A stretch of DNA of 64,000 nt from Antrodiella citrinella. Its lineage: Eukaryota; Basidiomycota; Agaricomycetes; Polyporales; Steccherinaceae. Position numbers and translations under genes: made by a program. The DNA is taken from positions 1 through 64,000 of the forward strand of contig SGPM01000067.1 in NCBI GenBank assembly GCA_004802725.1, written 5' to 3'. Below are positions 45,968-57,236 of the stretch, one piece after another (the first letter of the stretch is position 1; every line of letters begins with the position of its first letter). The notes beneath the pieces were generated by a model. It had not been told where the DNA came from. It did not search any database and was given only the letters and a program-made list of their open reading frames with translations.

Positions 45968-47030
45968 TGCTGAGTACAGTGTCGTACTGGATGTCGAATG
46001 GATGGATGGATGGATGGATGGACGGACGCAACGCGCAGTGCACGGGAGTATGGATGGATGGATGGATGGATGGATGGATGGACATGCAAAGATTAAAGTC
46101 GCAAATTTGATGTAAGCATACAAGAAAAGGTCAGCAAGCCTGTACGTTTGAACAACTCGTAACACGTACCCTTGCAAAAGTCGCAGCACGATCTGCTTCC
46201 ACACGATCGCGAACCTTGTCCTCGCACTGCATCATGACTGCTTCATCGATGATTGCGATGTCAAAGAGTTCACGCTTCTGTTCCAGGCGATCGTAGAACT
46301 CCCTGCGAACATCGGCTTGGTACTGTACCAGGATTTGCTCGCCGTACGTCTTGTGTCGTACGCTATGCATTTCGAGGTTGTAGAAGAAGGCGTGGAAAGA
46401 GTTGATAATGGCGTCGGGATATCCCATGGTGTTCATTTCGTGGAGGAGCACCGACCGGGCTTGAGCGACTTCGGACCATGATAAGTTCTCGTCAGGAACT
46501 GCCTTCTTGTAGGCTTTCAAGTCCGTGAGCGATTTGAACTGCAGACCATCCGTGGTGCTAATGAGCCCGTACCCTTCTCCAAAGGACGCGTTGGAGATCT
46601 TCGTAAGCTTCATGCCCGTCAACGTGAAGTAGAATAGCTCGATGTACTTCCTGTCCTTGAGTCTCGAGCGAGCATAGGGACAGGATTTGTGCGGCAGATT
46701 TCCGACCTTGGTGCCCTCCACAAACTTGAAGACATCGTTAGGGTTGGACGGAAGAGGGGGTTCTTCGTCGACCGGAGGAGCTCCAGGCGGGTCCTGAGGC
46801 TCGCGTGCTTCAGCTTCTCGACGGACACGGTCGGCCTCTACTTGAGCATCCCAGGTGATCTTGTCGTTGTTATTCCCGGCTTCCCAGGCGGCTATCATCT
46901 GTGCAACTGGGTCAATATCTGGCTGAGCTGCCAGCATGGTATCCCTGATCCCACGGAAGGCTGCTGATGTGAAATCCGGACAGCGCTGCTCGTACGGGTT
47001 AACTTCTAGTCGTTCAACTGGTTCGTCCAT
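45450..47030 (-). CDS. Retrotransposon gag-like protein with zinc knuckle
   Basis: Two exons (47030-46170 and 45986-45450) joined through a 183-bp intron give 465 residues in one frame. The first exon encodes a mostly helical, acidic protein ([20 protein letters not shown] at the start) without close known motif. The second exon encodes an Arg/Ser-rich segment and a Cys/His cluster ending [15 protein letters not shown], the C-x2-C-x4-H-x4-C zinc knuckle typical of gag nucleocapsids. The intron carries the GGAT microsatellites, which would otherwise break the protein into a repetitive stretch. The second exon overlaps the RT frame for more than 500 bp in another frame. Splicing is inferred from GTACGT...CCAG and phase; translational frameshifting is a possible alternative. 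Confidence 0.7.
45987..46169 (-). repeat. GGAT/ATCC microsatellite inside the proposed gag intron
   Basis: Two runs of the tetramer GGAT (about 46001-46022 and 46052-46080 on the plus strand), separated by an acggacgcaac-containing spacer, lie entirely inside the proposed intron. Both runs are followed by ggacg or ggacatg, suggesting that one arose from the other. Confidence 0.75.
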
Positions 47031-47297
47031 GGCGATGAATCAATGACCGGTGCTCGTAGAATAAGCTCGAGAAGTCGGAAGGAGAAATAATAGGAAAGGA
47101 AAAGGAAGAATGAAAAGATCGAAGCAGGCCGTACGCAGCTATGTCAGACTGCTGGTACGGCGATGGTAGAGAGGAAGAGAAACGTTGGCGTTTAGCGCCC
47201 TCCGCCTAACGTAGACTACATTCTAGGGAGCGCTCGTACCTCACGCTACCTAGACTCACAGATAGGAATGTTAACGTGATCGCCGCGTATATCATAT

Positions 47298-48795
47298 TCA
47301 CCTGCTGGCCACCTCCACCACTTTCAACGCAGCGGAGCAGATTACAGCCATGACAGGCGATAAAAGATACTAAAAGTCCACGATCAGACAACACACCATG
47401 ATACGAATATGAATGCACGTACAGAAATCAGAAGGTAGCCCGCAATTGGCCCTTGGTCAACGTTCACTATCTCTGCCACGCTTGCAAGTAGCATGGCCGA
47501 TGGCCCCGCCGGGATGAGCACGAGGAGAAACCTATTCGACAGGACACGTGAGACCTTGAAGTTTTGAGTGTAATAGTGGCACTGACCAAACAAGCTTGTC
47601 GTCGACATACCATCCACGCCCAGCCGTCGTTGCCACAAACAGTAGGCTGATGGCTGGCATGAAGATGAACCGTACAGCGATGGCATATGAACCGGGCATC
47701 CAGCCTGGATGTGCCCGAGGGACAAGGGCTAACTCCGCGCCTACAGCGACAGTCTGCAGAACAACACTGATGCCAAACTTCAGATACAGACACCAAATAC
47801 ATGTTGGTCAAAACACTACTTACAAGAGGTCTCCCAAATTCTGCAAGCTCTGAGTGAGCGAACCATATAGGACACCATGCTTGCTCAAGATCGCTTGATG
47901 AAATGGCGGAATAATCTACAACGGACGGTTGAGTATATTGACAGGAATGAAACAGGTAATGACATACCCCGACCAGCAGAGCAATGATAGCCGCAATCAA
48001 AGGAGGACTCATTGAGCTCCCGACCTTCTTCAGTGGTCTTTCGGCGAAACGAAGTCTCGTCGGCCAGTGAACGTCCGGCTGGTTTGCAATGGGACCCAAA
48101 GCATCCGCAACCCCAGCTGTTTCGTCCTGCATGGTTCCGTACGACCTGTGCTCTTGCAACAGGCCGACATGTTCCATATCCTGGACGGCCACAGGCAGGT
48201 GCGAACCAGTACCTGGTGCCAGACGACTAGGACGTGAGCCATCCTCTTCGTCGCGTTCGTCGTCGTCCTTTGTCTTCTTGTCGTGATTGAGAACGAAGGG
48301 AGCGGACTGGAATGTGATCGCCTGCTGAACGATGACATTGAGAAGCAACAGCGACTTTGCTCGACTCAAGGTATCCGAAACTGACTCTCCCGGCGCGGAA
48401 AGTTCCTCTAGTACACCTGTATACTGTAACGATTGGAGAAGTAGGAGTGGTAGAGCGGTGGCGTTAGGACGACCCGAGGCGACTATGGTCCAGTACGGCA
48501 TTTTGAGAAGGGACTGGCCCAACCAGCCTAGGAGGTGAGCGATGATGGTACTGACGAGACCCCACAGCGGAATGATCCAAAGACGACTCAAGTTTGAAGT
48601 GGTCAGCTGCGGTCCCATTTGCACGATAATGAGACATGGCAGGAATATGGATGTGGATAGTGTGGATAGTCGTTTGACGGTGTTTCGGTCGAGGTAGTCG
48701 CATCGTGCGATGTAGTAGCCTGCAAGCAAAGTCAAGAGTATAGAAACTGTCCCTTGGAGAGCCCCGACGAAGCTTCCAACGAGGGAGTTGACCAT
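47298..48795 (-). CDS. Auxin efflux carrier (AEC/PIN-like) family transporter
   Basis: The first exon (48795-47968) and further exons (second 47915-47824) form a multi-pass membrane protein: five helices at the N-terminus (for example VSILLTLLAGYYIARCDYL, LSTLSTSIFLPCLIIVQMG, IIPLWGLVSTIIAHLLGWL), a ~110-residue charged cytosolic loop (KKTKDDDERDEEDG and SRPSRLAPGTG), then about five helices, ending LLSPVMAVICSAALKVVEVASR and TGA at 47298. The helix-loop-helix layout and the N-terminal P-x-x-SGRPNATALPLLLLQSL segment fit the auxin efflux carrier family. Fungal members are thought to export small organic anions or amino acids; the substrate is unknown. The C-terminal exon was placed by splice sites and phase and is less certain than the rest. 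Confidence 0.85.
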
Positions 48796-48994
48796 GGTGG
48801 TTGGTAAGAGAGAGCGATTGAGTCAGGCGTCCTAATATTAATCTTCATCTGACGTCACCTCAAACGCGATCAGGTGACCGCGACCCGAAGAGGGTTCAAG
48901 ATTGCAAGAGCGCGCAGAATATCGTACAGAGCATGCACAGAGTCCGAAGTCCACAGAAATCGACCACAAGTCATGAGCGTTCCAGTCCACAAAG

Positions 48995-50071
48995 TCACAA
49001 GATATCCTCGTAATCGTCTTCCACACCAAGATGCCTCTTGACCTCGTCCGGATCTACACCATGCTGCCTCGTGAAGTACGATAGCAAAATCACATAGTTG
49101 TCTGTCATAAAACAGGGTTAATTCCCAAACAACATGCTGGAAAAGATTGATCGAAATTGTTACCGGTCCAGCGCATACACGCCTCCTTCGCCAAAATGAC
49201 GGCGCGCTGTTTCTCTTCGATCACGACGGGATCGCAGGCTCCGTATTGAGAGACCTCTGTCTCCAGTTCGCTCAGTTCACGTTGAGTGCTTGAGAGCTGC
49301 GCAAGCGCCGTCTTCCTTTCCGCCTATACATCTCAACAACGCGTCATCAAATGGATCAGAGAAACCAATAAGTTTTGCTCACGCTCTCAGGCCTAGCATT
49401 TGTTTCGGTATTGACTGCCGCGCGAAGTTCTTCCAGTTGAGTACGTAGCGAGCTTTGGCTGTCCTTGGCGGAAGTAAGACGGTTGTGCATCTGCAAACAG
49501 GAAAATTGTGAGAAACCTTTCCATACCCTTGGCTCAAGGACATACCATGGCACCTCTCTGAGACGGAAAACTCCAGAAGACTGCATATATGCGCGTCATC
49601 ATAAATCTACAAGCCATCAGGAGTCGCTATACAGGATACTGCTCACAATTAGAAGAACCAATTTTCTCTGCTTGAACAAGTCCGTCATCCACGAGGGATT
49701 GGAGAACATCTTTCACCGATTGCGATACTGCACATCTCTCAGTCATCTTTTTGCTTTGTCTCTCAGCATTCAAGGCGCACCTATACCCTTCATTTTCGGA
49801 GCCATTTTCTCCAGCTCTTTGAGCTTCCACAACGCACGGCTTAGTTCCAAAGTGAGGTCTGTGTATACGCAACTAACCTGGAAAAAGTCTTTCTGGATAC
49901 AACTTCGTTATATCGATGTAGGAAGTAAAGACAAACCGACGACAGACGTACTGTTTCATGAAAGATCTCCAAGAGACGTACTCTTTTCTCTTCCGCCGAT
50001 ACACCTCTTGGCGCCTGAATGTGCAGTAGGCAAAACAGCTACTATGCAGTACACAGAGTTTGACGTACCAT
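48995..50071 (-). CDS. MND1: Meiotic nuclear division protein MND1
   Basis: Nine exons (50071-50069, 50014-49952, 49892-49878, 49823-49781, 49727-49647, 49580-49546, 49490-49383, 49323-49164, 49101-48995) give 204 residues, the usual MND1 length. The winged-helix N-terminus reads APRGVSAEEKRVRLLEIFHE, KDFFQLKELEK, GIVSQSVKDVLQSLVDDGLV, GSSNFFWSFPSQR, then a coiled coil (LRTQLEELRAAVNTE, ALAQLSSTQRELSELETE), and the end RWTDNYVILLSYFTR. MND1 works with HOP2 to help Dmc1/Rad51 strand exchange in meiosis, and should be meiosis-specific. The first coding exon is the ATG alone and the third is 15 nt, both in phase. The gene lies about 200 bp downstream of the AEC transporter start on the same strand. 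Confidence 0.93.
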
Positions 50072-50599
50072 GAGTGATATGAAGGATGTACTGCAAATGC
50101 GAGAAAGACGTCCGAGTCTGCAAGTCCCGTTATGCGTTGGATTGTCAATTTGTAGAGAGGGTGACGCGTAAAATGGTGACAAAATCACCATGAGTCATCG
50201 CGTAATCATCATAGCGTCTTCAAGTTGAAGGCAGGCTCAGATACTACTATGTAGAGGATGCAAATACCGCGTCAAATACTGGTACTGGTTTGACGCTGCC
50301 CTCAAATACTCTCGGACGACGCCATGGTCATAAGTGGTAAGTCAACAACAGTCACAATAGGAGTTCGTTTATTGATCATCTGGGGTTTTCTGGCTTTCCG
50401 TACTTGAACAATTCAGGCTCCCGAAATCGAACTCGACAACATTACAACAACATAGTGCACAATCAATGCAGAACAGATATCTCGAACATTTATCAACCTT
50501 GACGCGTAGACAAAACCGATTTAGTCGACTGTCGGGGATAGCGACTGGTATTGCCACGCACTGACAGTGCAGGTCTGTGAAAGTGAACGTGAGTGAGCG

Positions 50600-51240
50600 T
50601 CAGCGACAACGATGTATTCCAGGAATGAAATATTCGACACGTACGCCAATAATGGTCATTGTCGACAATGCAAAGCCGGCCACTCCTCCCGAGAGCGCCG
50701 TGAATTGCAGCGCCCGAAGGTGTCGGGTCTGCACAAGTGTCAGGGAGTGCATATATCCTAGGTACCAAAAATAGGTAAGTAATGGAGGCACTAGCCACGT
50801 ACGGGATGCAGTCGACAGACTGCCTGGCAAGCAGTGCGCTTGGATTGCCAAGGACGCCGGCGGCGAACATGGTGAGAATGGCATCGGACTAGTACTCGGG
50901 ACTGACTATTGCCTCGCCGTCATCAGACTTGCAAATGATGTCGAGGATTCTGCGTTGAGACTGAATAGTTGTGAAACCATGTCATCATTCTTTATACTAT
51001 ATCTCACGGTATCTTCGGAACCACCACAAGTTGGTAAAATGGGCTCCTAAGCCAATGAGGAGCCAGGATTTCTCGATCAGCGCTTGAATTTTGGCTGGGG
51101 ACCCGAACTTCTGGTGGTTACGAAGATACGATGGGATATAGTATGGTTGTCGCGAGCTGTATGCTCGGGCGCGATGCAAGACGGAAGAGTCCGAAGACGA
51201 ACCTGGTGAGAACTCTGGTGAGTCGTTTGGCAAGACATGG
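50600..51240 (-). pseudogene. Doubtful gene or gene remnant, small membrane protein
   Basis: A frame starting ATG at 51233 encodes MPNDSPEFSPG...PYYIPSYLRNHQKF...IEKSWLLIGLGAHFTNLWWFRRY, with one hydrophobic segment. After a plausible intron the natural continuation reads ILDIICKSDDGEAIVSPEY then a TAG stop then SDAILTMFAAGVLGNPS in the same frame, as if one coding region had been cut by a stop. A further membrane-like stretch (VRVEYFIP region, about 50600-50780) lies in another frame. No family is recognised. I could not find one splice model that joins all the pieces in phase, so a decayed gene is as likely as a real one. The flanks, 50072-50599 and 51241-51887, show nothing else. Confidence 0.3.
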
Positions 51241-51887
51241 TGCGTATGTAACGTTGTATATCATATCACCTCAGATAACAATGTGATGTGCGCACTAATT
51301 TCAAGGAAGAGTAGCGTCATTGGCATGGTGGCGTTCCGTAAGTGTCCACAGACGCCTACATAACATTAGATCTCTGTTCAGACTCCGATCCGTTGCAGAC
51401 ATATACCCTTGTGTTGAACCAATCAACTTGCATTACTAGATGTAAATAGAGAGACCCCAGCGGTTAGTCCATGTATACGGTACGAATGTGTGAGGCGCAG
51501 ATAGTAGCTGAACAACTATGCGAGATGGTGAGACGAATAAATGATGGTACGCGCTGGAGGGCAAAACAGTGCACACAGAAAACGAAGGAAGCCATGAGAT
51601 AATGATGAAAAATTGACCACGACTCTGAATGAAGAGGGTTCATGTAAGAACAGGAAGGAAATGCATGAGCGGGTGGACAACGAGGAATTTATAGCACGAA
51701 GGCGGTCCAGATAAAGCTACTATGAAGTCTGCGAGGAGAAGAAATATGATGGCAAAAGCGAGCGGGATGTGTGTCAGTGAATGAGTGAGTGAGTGGATGC
51801 ATGGGGTAGGAGGTTACAGAAAACAGGAACAGGAATATGCAACAAGAAGAGATAGCACAGAGGCGTGAAACCCAAAGTCCATTCGTA

Positions 51888-54800
51888 TCACCGTGCAAGA
51901 TCAAGTCGTTGGTCGTTTGAAGGGTACCGGTATGCCACAAAATCGGGGTCCTGGTCAACAAGTTCGAGATTCCGCCTTGACATCGTTGACAAGCGAGGTG
52001 CACCGATGAGTGGGCTATGCGCAAGCACAGAGCCGGCGTACCCATTCGTCCCGTTGGAAGCTGGCACTCCGTTGCTCGGGTAGTTGTCGTAGGGCAAATC
52101 CGAATGGGACGTCCTAAAAGCAGGGAAGTCCAGAGACTCTGCAACGACGAGGCCATCGCTGGGATGTCCATGTACAGATTTCCTACCGAAGAGCGAGCCC
52201 AGGCCGAACTTGCTCTTTCTCTTTTTCGGCTTGTCAGAGGCGGGGGCTGCAAGGGATGGTTGAGAGTACTGCCCAGGCGCCCACTGACCAATGGTCATCG
52301 ATACTCCAAACTCGTTGAACTTCTCTTGTCCGCCGAACGAAGGTGCATTCGTCTGACGCCTGGGATCTACAGTTGAGGACATCGGCGAAGGATGTAGCGA
52401 CTGTGAGCCTACACCGGCGAAGGACTGCCTTCGAAGGTCAGAACTGCGGAAGGCAGCCTGAGGAGGAGCGAATTCAGAAGAACGACCGTTGGGGTCATAC
52501 GTAAATACCGTTTGAGGTCGGCCGTCGTGGATGGGGAACTCGACGCAAGACTCTCCGGGCAACGGAGGCAAAGACTTCTCTCGAGACAACAAGGTCATTG
52601 GTCTTTGCGACGGTGGCGTCCCCGGTGTCATCGGTCCGTTGACACTTGACATGGTTCGCGAAGAGCTTCTGGTCCGAGCGTCGGATTCGGGAAGAGTGTA
52701 ATCTCCAGAAGGGATCCTGTCGTCGTGGCCCTGTCCGGACTCACCACCAGGTCTAAGAGAGGCGGGGCACTGTACGATGTCCCTGTCCACGCCAGAGGGC
52801 CGCGACGATGTCGGAGAGGGCATCAAACTGGATGATGCGGTAGCTGGGGAGCCATAAGGCATAAATACGTTGGGGGTACCATTGGTCGAAGGAAGTGACG
52901 GTGAGGAAAGATGGCGTGTACGTGAGCCATTGACGAGATAGGAAAGCGGAGGGGGAGGAGCAAGAGGCCCATCGTCCACGTGTCGGTCTACGGTCCCGGA
53001 TTGACTGGCATGAGCCACACTTTTCGATGAGGAGCCTGTGACAAGTTTCCAGATCTTCTTCAGACCCTTACTCTTCTTCGTCGTCCGAGTTTCAGTGACA
53101 TCCAGTTGTGAGGGTTCCTGTATCCATGACTGGCTCAGTCGAAGTGTGGGTGCGTTGCTGCCGATGTCTACTGCCTGAGGATGTGCTGACAAGAACTGTT
53201 GCTCCCGCTGTAAGGCAACACTATAACATGCATCGTCAGAATTAAGGAACTGATGGGGACGATGTACGACTCACTGCATATCAATCATGCTACCCGACGG
53301 TGCTAAGCTGTCCTGACTGCGCCATCCAGCACTTAGGTTCTTCAGCCCAAAGAACCGAGATCGTCTTGGTGAAGATGTAGAACCGACACTTTGCATGTCT
53401 GAGAACGACAACTGCGACTGGGCCCTCAGCATTGTCAAAGGCCTCTCAGCCCCGCCGGTGAGGACGCTACTCGGCCTAGCAGACATAGACTGCGAGAACC
53501 TGGAATCCGATCTGACACCAGAGAAGAACCCGCTGTCCGTAGGATGTGATTGATTTGGCATAGAGGCCACCGATATAACGTCGACTCGAGAACTGCGAGA
53601 TGATTTTCTTGCCCGACTTCGCTCCCGTTTGTCCTCCCTTTTCCGCTCGCGTTCCTCCCGCCGTACGTCAACATGCTCTACAATCATCCCGTTTTCCAGC
53701 AATGTGACATCGCGCCCGTGGGCGAGGCCAGAAGGTACAGCGGGCGAATTAGAGATCTTGACCCGGACACCGCTTCCATCATCCACATATGCCGGGCTGC
53801 TTCCCAGCTCGTATGCAGAACGACGTAGCTGCGAGTATGCGTCGCGCATTCGGTCATCCAACATACGAGACTCCCGCATGGCACGAGCATGTGCTACGGC
53901 TTCAACTTCCAGGAGAGCTCTTTGTGATCGGACGTACTGGTCTAGCGTCTGCAGCCGTGAAGACGCCTCTTTCGGGTTCTATACAACAAAAGGATCAGCA
54001 GGAGAACGCGGTGTGAGTTTGCAATGTGGCGTACCATGCTCAGCCATAGCTTCATATTCCCTTCCGTGAGAGGACCACCTTTAGCTCTCGGACGTGACGA
54101 ATGGTCTGACGAGGACTTCCCCGACGTCTCCCCTTCCTCCTCACGTCGAATAAGATCCTCGTACATCACATCGCTCTCCCTTTCCCATACTCCAGGACCC
54201 GTCACATCTACATCGGCCATGTCCTGATCGCGCATAGAACATTCAACACAGACCTCCTCCTTCGGCATCTGGGGTGGTGCATAAGCGGGAGTAGCAAACG
54301 ACGGATTAATGAAGGTGGGGTGTTGTGGGTAAGCTCGAGGCTTAGGAGAAATCGGGATTACCATGGAGGCAGGATTGTAAGAAGGACCAGCTGAAAGAGG
54401 GACAATGGGTGACAGCGTTGAAGAACCGGGACCAACATTTCCAACGCCTGCTGAAGGTAGTGACGGGTGACGGGGCGTCGAAGGCATCATTGATGAAGAC
54501 CTATCTCGGTACTGGTCAAAAGAGGAAAGACGTTGTCCCATGTTATCTTGTGCGGCGGCCCGTTGTGACGCAAGCTTGTCAACGCCGTCGACAGCGGCGG
54601 ACCTGCTGATTTCAGCAGCAGGGGCGCTACCGCCGGAATTAGACGACATGCGTTGTGTGCGTTGTTCTTCTGGACTTCTGGGCGAATACGCAGGTAACTC
54701 TGCTACAGCATACGTGCTGGCTAATTGATTAATTTGAGATTGGTGCTGGGTCGGATGTAACGCTGATGGGCGAGCATCCGTAGGCTGTGACGGTCGGGTC

Positions 54801-55120
54801 GAGTGTTGGGCAGGTGCATCTTCTATTGACTTGTCTGGAAACCAACCGCTGGGAGCGAACGAGTCGTTGGGAGACGAATAGTCTTGCCATGTCCCACGTG
54901 GGTCTGCTGGTGCAGAGTCTACCAAACGGTTTGCATAGGAAGGTGACATGACAGGAGGAGATGCAGCCTTGGGCAATGGCAACGTGGGATAACGAGTGTC
55001 TTTGAAGTCCAGTTGAGTCACCGGAAGCCCTCGGGAGTATAGTTCGACGGATTGTGATGATATGTGGCCAAGGGGAACGTTGGGTAGTCGTTCAGACGGC
55101 ATTTGCATCGTGGTAGCCAT
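51888..55120 (-). CDS. Large intrinsically disordered Ser/Pro-rich protein
   Basis: Three exons (55120-54035, 53978-53275, 53220-51888) encode 1,040 residues. The N-terminal ~280 residues are Pro/Ser/Ala-rich with no folded motif, followed by a conserved-looking acidic/Cys region (EEVCVECSMRDQDMADVDV, GVWERESDVMYEDLI) and a short helical block (LWLSMNPKEASSRLQTLDQY and ALLEVEAVAHARAM) that could be a coiled coil. A basic, Arg/Ser-rich middle and a long Ser/Pro C-terminus follow, with KKSKGLKKIWKLVTG and KKRKSKFGLGSLFGRKS as basic clusters. I do not recognise a named family, although such proteins occur in many basidiomycetes and are sometimes given the misleading name proteophosphoglycan. The protein looks cytoplasmic or nuclear and probably heavily phosphorylated. 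The start ATG gives a coding-like first exon. Confidence 0.75.
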
Positions 55121-57128
55121 TCTGGGGGCAGCAGGAAGTAGTGTTCGAGGGAAGCGCCAATAACCAATGACCGAAGTAATGACGGAGGAAAGTTAAAAGC
55201 TCCGAAAATGATGAGTGCACAAAGAAGTTGAAGAAAAGGCTGAGGGAGGTGCTGCAGAAATGTATACGGGGGTGGTCAGAGTGGTCGTTACAAGAGGACG
55301 ACCCGATGAGCCGTTAGCGTCGGGGGTAATTGCAGGTTAAAATGGAGAAGAGAAAGCAATAAAGACGGTGAGCTGAACGCCTCGGACGACGTTGAAGCAG
55401 GGTAGGTGCCCAGAGGAGATCGTGGACGGCGTCGGGGCGTCGGTGGTCGTGGTCGTCTTCGTCTGAGTGAGTGGGTCGCCTGTGTCTGTCTTGGCCGGCT
55501 ATCGACTTATCCTTTCCTGCTAGACGCCCTTCTCCGCATCCGACTTCAGTATTTCAAAACATCACTTTTACGTGACCAGCCAACGCCGTCATGGCATACA
55601 ATGATAGTAATCCGACCGCCGAGAACTGTGCAAGAGAATCATTCGAACGCGGTACCACATGAAGAACTGGACATCGACAGCCACTGCCTTCCAACAGTCA
55701 GATTACTTCAATTGGCAGACGGGTCTTAGAAACGTGAGTACGTGCATCCTTCTATAATGCTGTAACTAAGATGCCTTCTTAGAACACGAGTGGGAGCCAG
55801 AGATCTCTGAATTCTCCAAGGTCGAGCATCGAGTCGGCGGAATGTTGCTCTGGCACATGATTCGATCGACCTTATTACATTGGTCGAAAGAGAATGCAAG
55901 TTTGGGTTGTTCCAATGCTATTGGAGTAGGGCCCTTGGTCGGCCGTATGTTCTGTGCGTTGTTTGTCACAATTCACTACCATGTTCACTACCATGCTAGT
56001 ATTGACATCGGCGCCCAGTCAGGTCGACCACTTATAAGCAGCGAAATACATCCACACTAGCTAGTAAGCTGGATCGAGTGATAATGCGAACTTCCACTCG
56101 TTTTGTGGCTTATTTCGCGTCGCCCAAAGACATCTCGGTGACATCCAGTTTATGACCGAGCATCGAAGTATGCTCTTGGCAGCTCGCTTGCATGAATAAT
56201 AGTAGGACCTGTGGCTGGCAAGCACTCCTGTTGTCTCTCTTTCGTTACCAATACCATCTAATGGAAGATGGGTCGCGCCACCGTAGCTTATCTGAGAATG
56301 GTATCTAGGTGGATCACGGACGTCGGAGACTGTCACGTATGCAACGGAACATATATCTGCCGCATACGCTCAACTTTTGAGCTGGTCCTGCCGTATGATT
56401 ACATGATGGAAATTTCAATTCCCTCACCGCGAGTAGGGATTCCTGTTTCGTACGTGGAGAACTAAATTTTCAACAGTATTACACCACTTACCAGTTACCT
56501 TTAAATGCACGCAAAGTCTATAATCAGGTGTTCAACGCACACTGGTTGAGTCGTCCAAAAGTCGCTGAGCCAGACTCAAGTTGTCTTGAGCTCCATTCAG
56601 CTCAATGACTTATGCAGTTGCACTCTGTCATGCGCCGTCATGGTGAGTCTCACTTACTGCATGTTCTGAGTCCTGACAGAAATTCGATACGTGTACAGAT
56701 TAAGATGGGATGCAGACCAGCAACTGATCCGTCACCTTTCCGATCACGATTGCACATTCAATACCACTCGGTATCGCAGCGCTATGTGCGTCCTGGAGAC
56801 GCTCTCAAGTGCTACATACGCCCACTACAATTACTCTCATGTTCTCGCTACCCCCGCCACTGGGCGTTGCTGGAGCTCATCCGAGATGACCATAAGCCGT
56901 CCGTTAGCTTCAGAAGTCCTACACGGATCTGTCACTGCGACTCAGTGACGGGAGCCGTCGGGCTGGTAGTCTCCGCAGTGCTTGGTTCGTGACGAAGTTC
57001 ACATCGCACCAGTACATTCGCCCCCACTCGGTACTCCGAGATGGCTATTCATGCCGAAGCACCCCGGTTTACAGCATTGCTCCGAACCATGTCCTTCTGG
57101 AATCGTGTTGACTACGACACGCGAAGAG
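55121..57128. other. 2-kb intergenic stretch
   Basis: It lies between divergent genes (disordered protein leftward, aldehyde dehydrogenase rightward). Short frames occur but none carries a motif or consistent splice phases. Nothing else recognised. Confidence 0.35.
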
Positions 57129-57136
57129 TATATAAA
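57129..57136 (+). promoter_or_regulatory. TATA box of the aldehyde dehydrogenase gene
   Basis: The sequence tatataaa lies about 100 bp upstream of the ATG at 57237. Confidence 0.55.
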
Positions 57137-57236
57137 GCGGTATTTCACTGCAAGATTCACTCAAATTGTCTCGCTCTGCATTCGTCCCCACCCACTACGC
57201 TTCTTCTCATCCTCTTACGTGCGTATATTCTCCGTG

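Larger units (their letters stand above)
42065..47040 (-). mobile_element. DIRS/Ngaro-type tyrosine-recombinase retrotransposon
   Basis: Read on the minus strand, the order is gag, reverse transcriptase-RNase H, tyrosine recombinase, with no integrase of the DDE type and no LTRs seen. That gene order and the recombinase define the DIRS order. I see no methyltransferase-like domain, which favours the Ngaro group over classical DIRS1. The boundaries are approximate because the gap hides one end; the terminal split repeats could not be identified. An imperfect palindrome at about 47186-47213 lies just beyond the gag side and may belong to the 5' end. Gag and RT frames have no obvious inactivating stop, so the element was recently active or is well preserved; Ns prevent judging the recombinase frame. 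Confidence 0.85.

Noticed and set aside
45998..46084. Protein-coding repeat ([12 protein letters not shown]) in the retrotransposon
   Set aside because: The GGAT array reads as a peptide repeat only because its frame is open; splice sites on both sides place it in an intron.
46131..47297. LTR at the gag side of the element
   Set aside because: No long direct repeat with the other end could be seen, and the recombinase places the element in the DIRS order, which does not carry LTRs; the other end is hidden by the gap.
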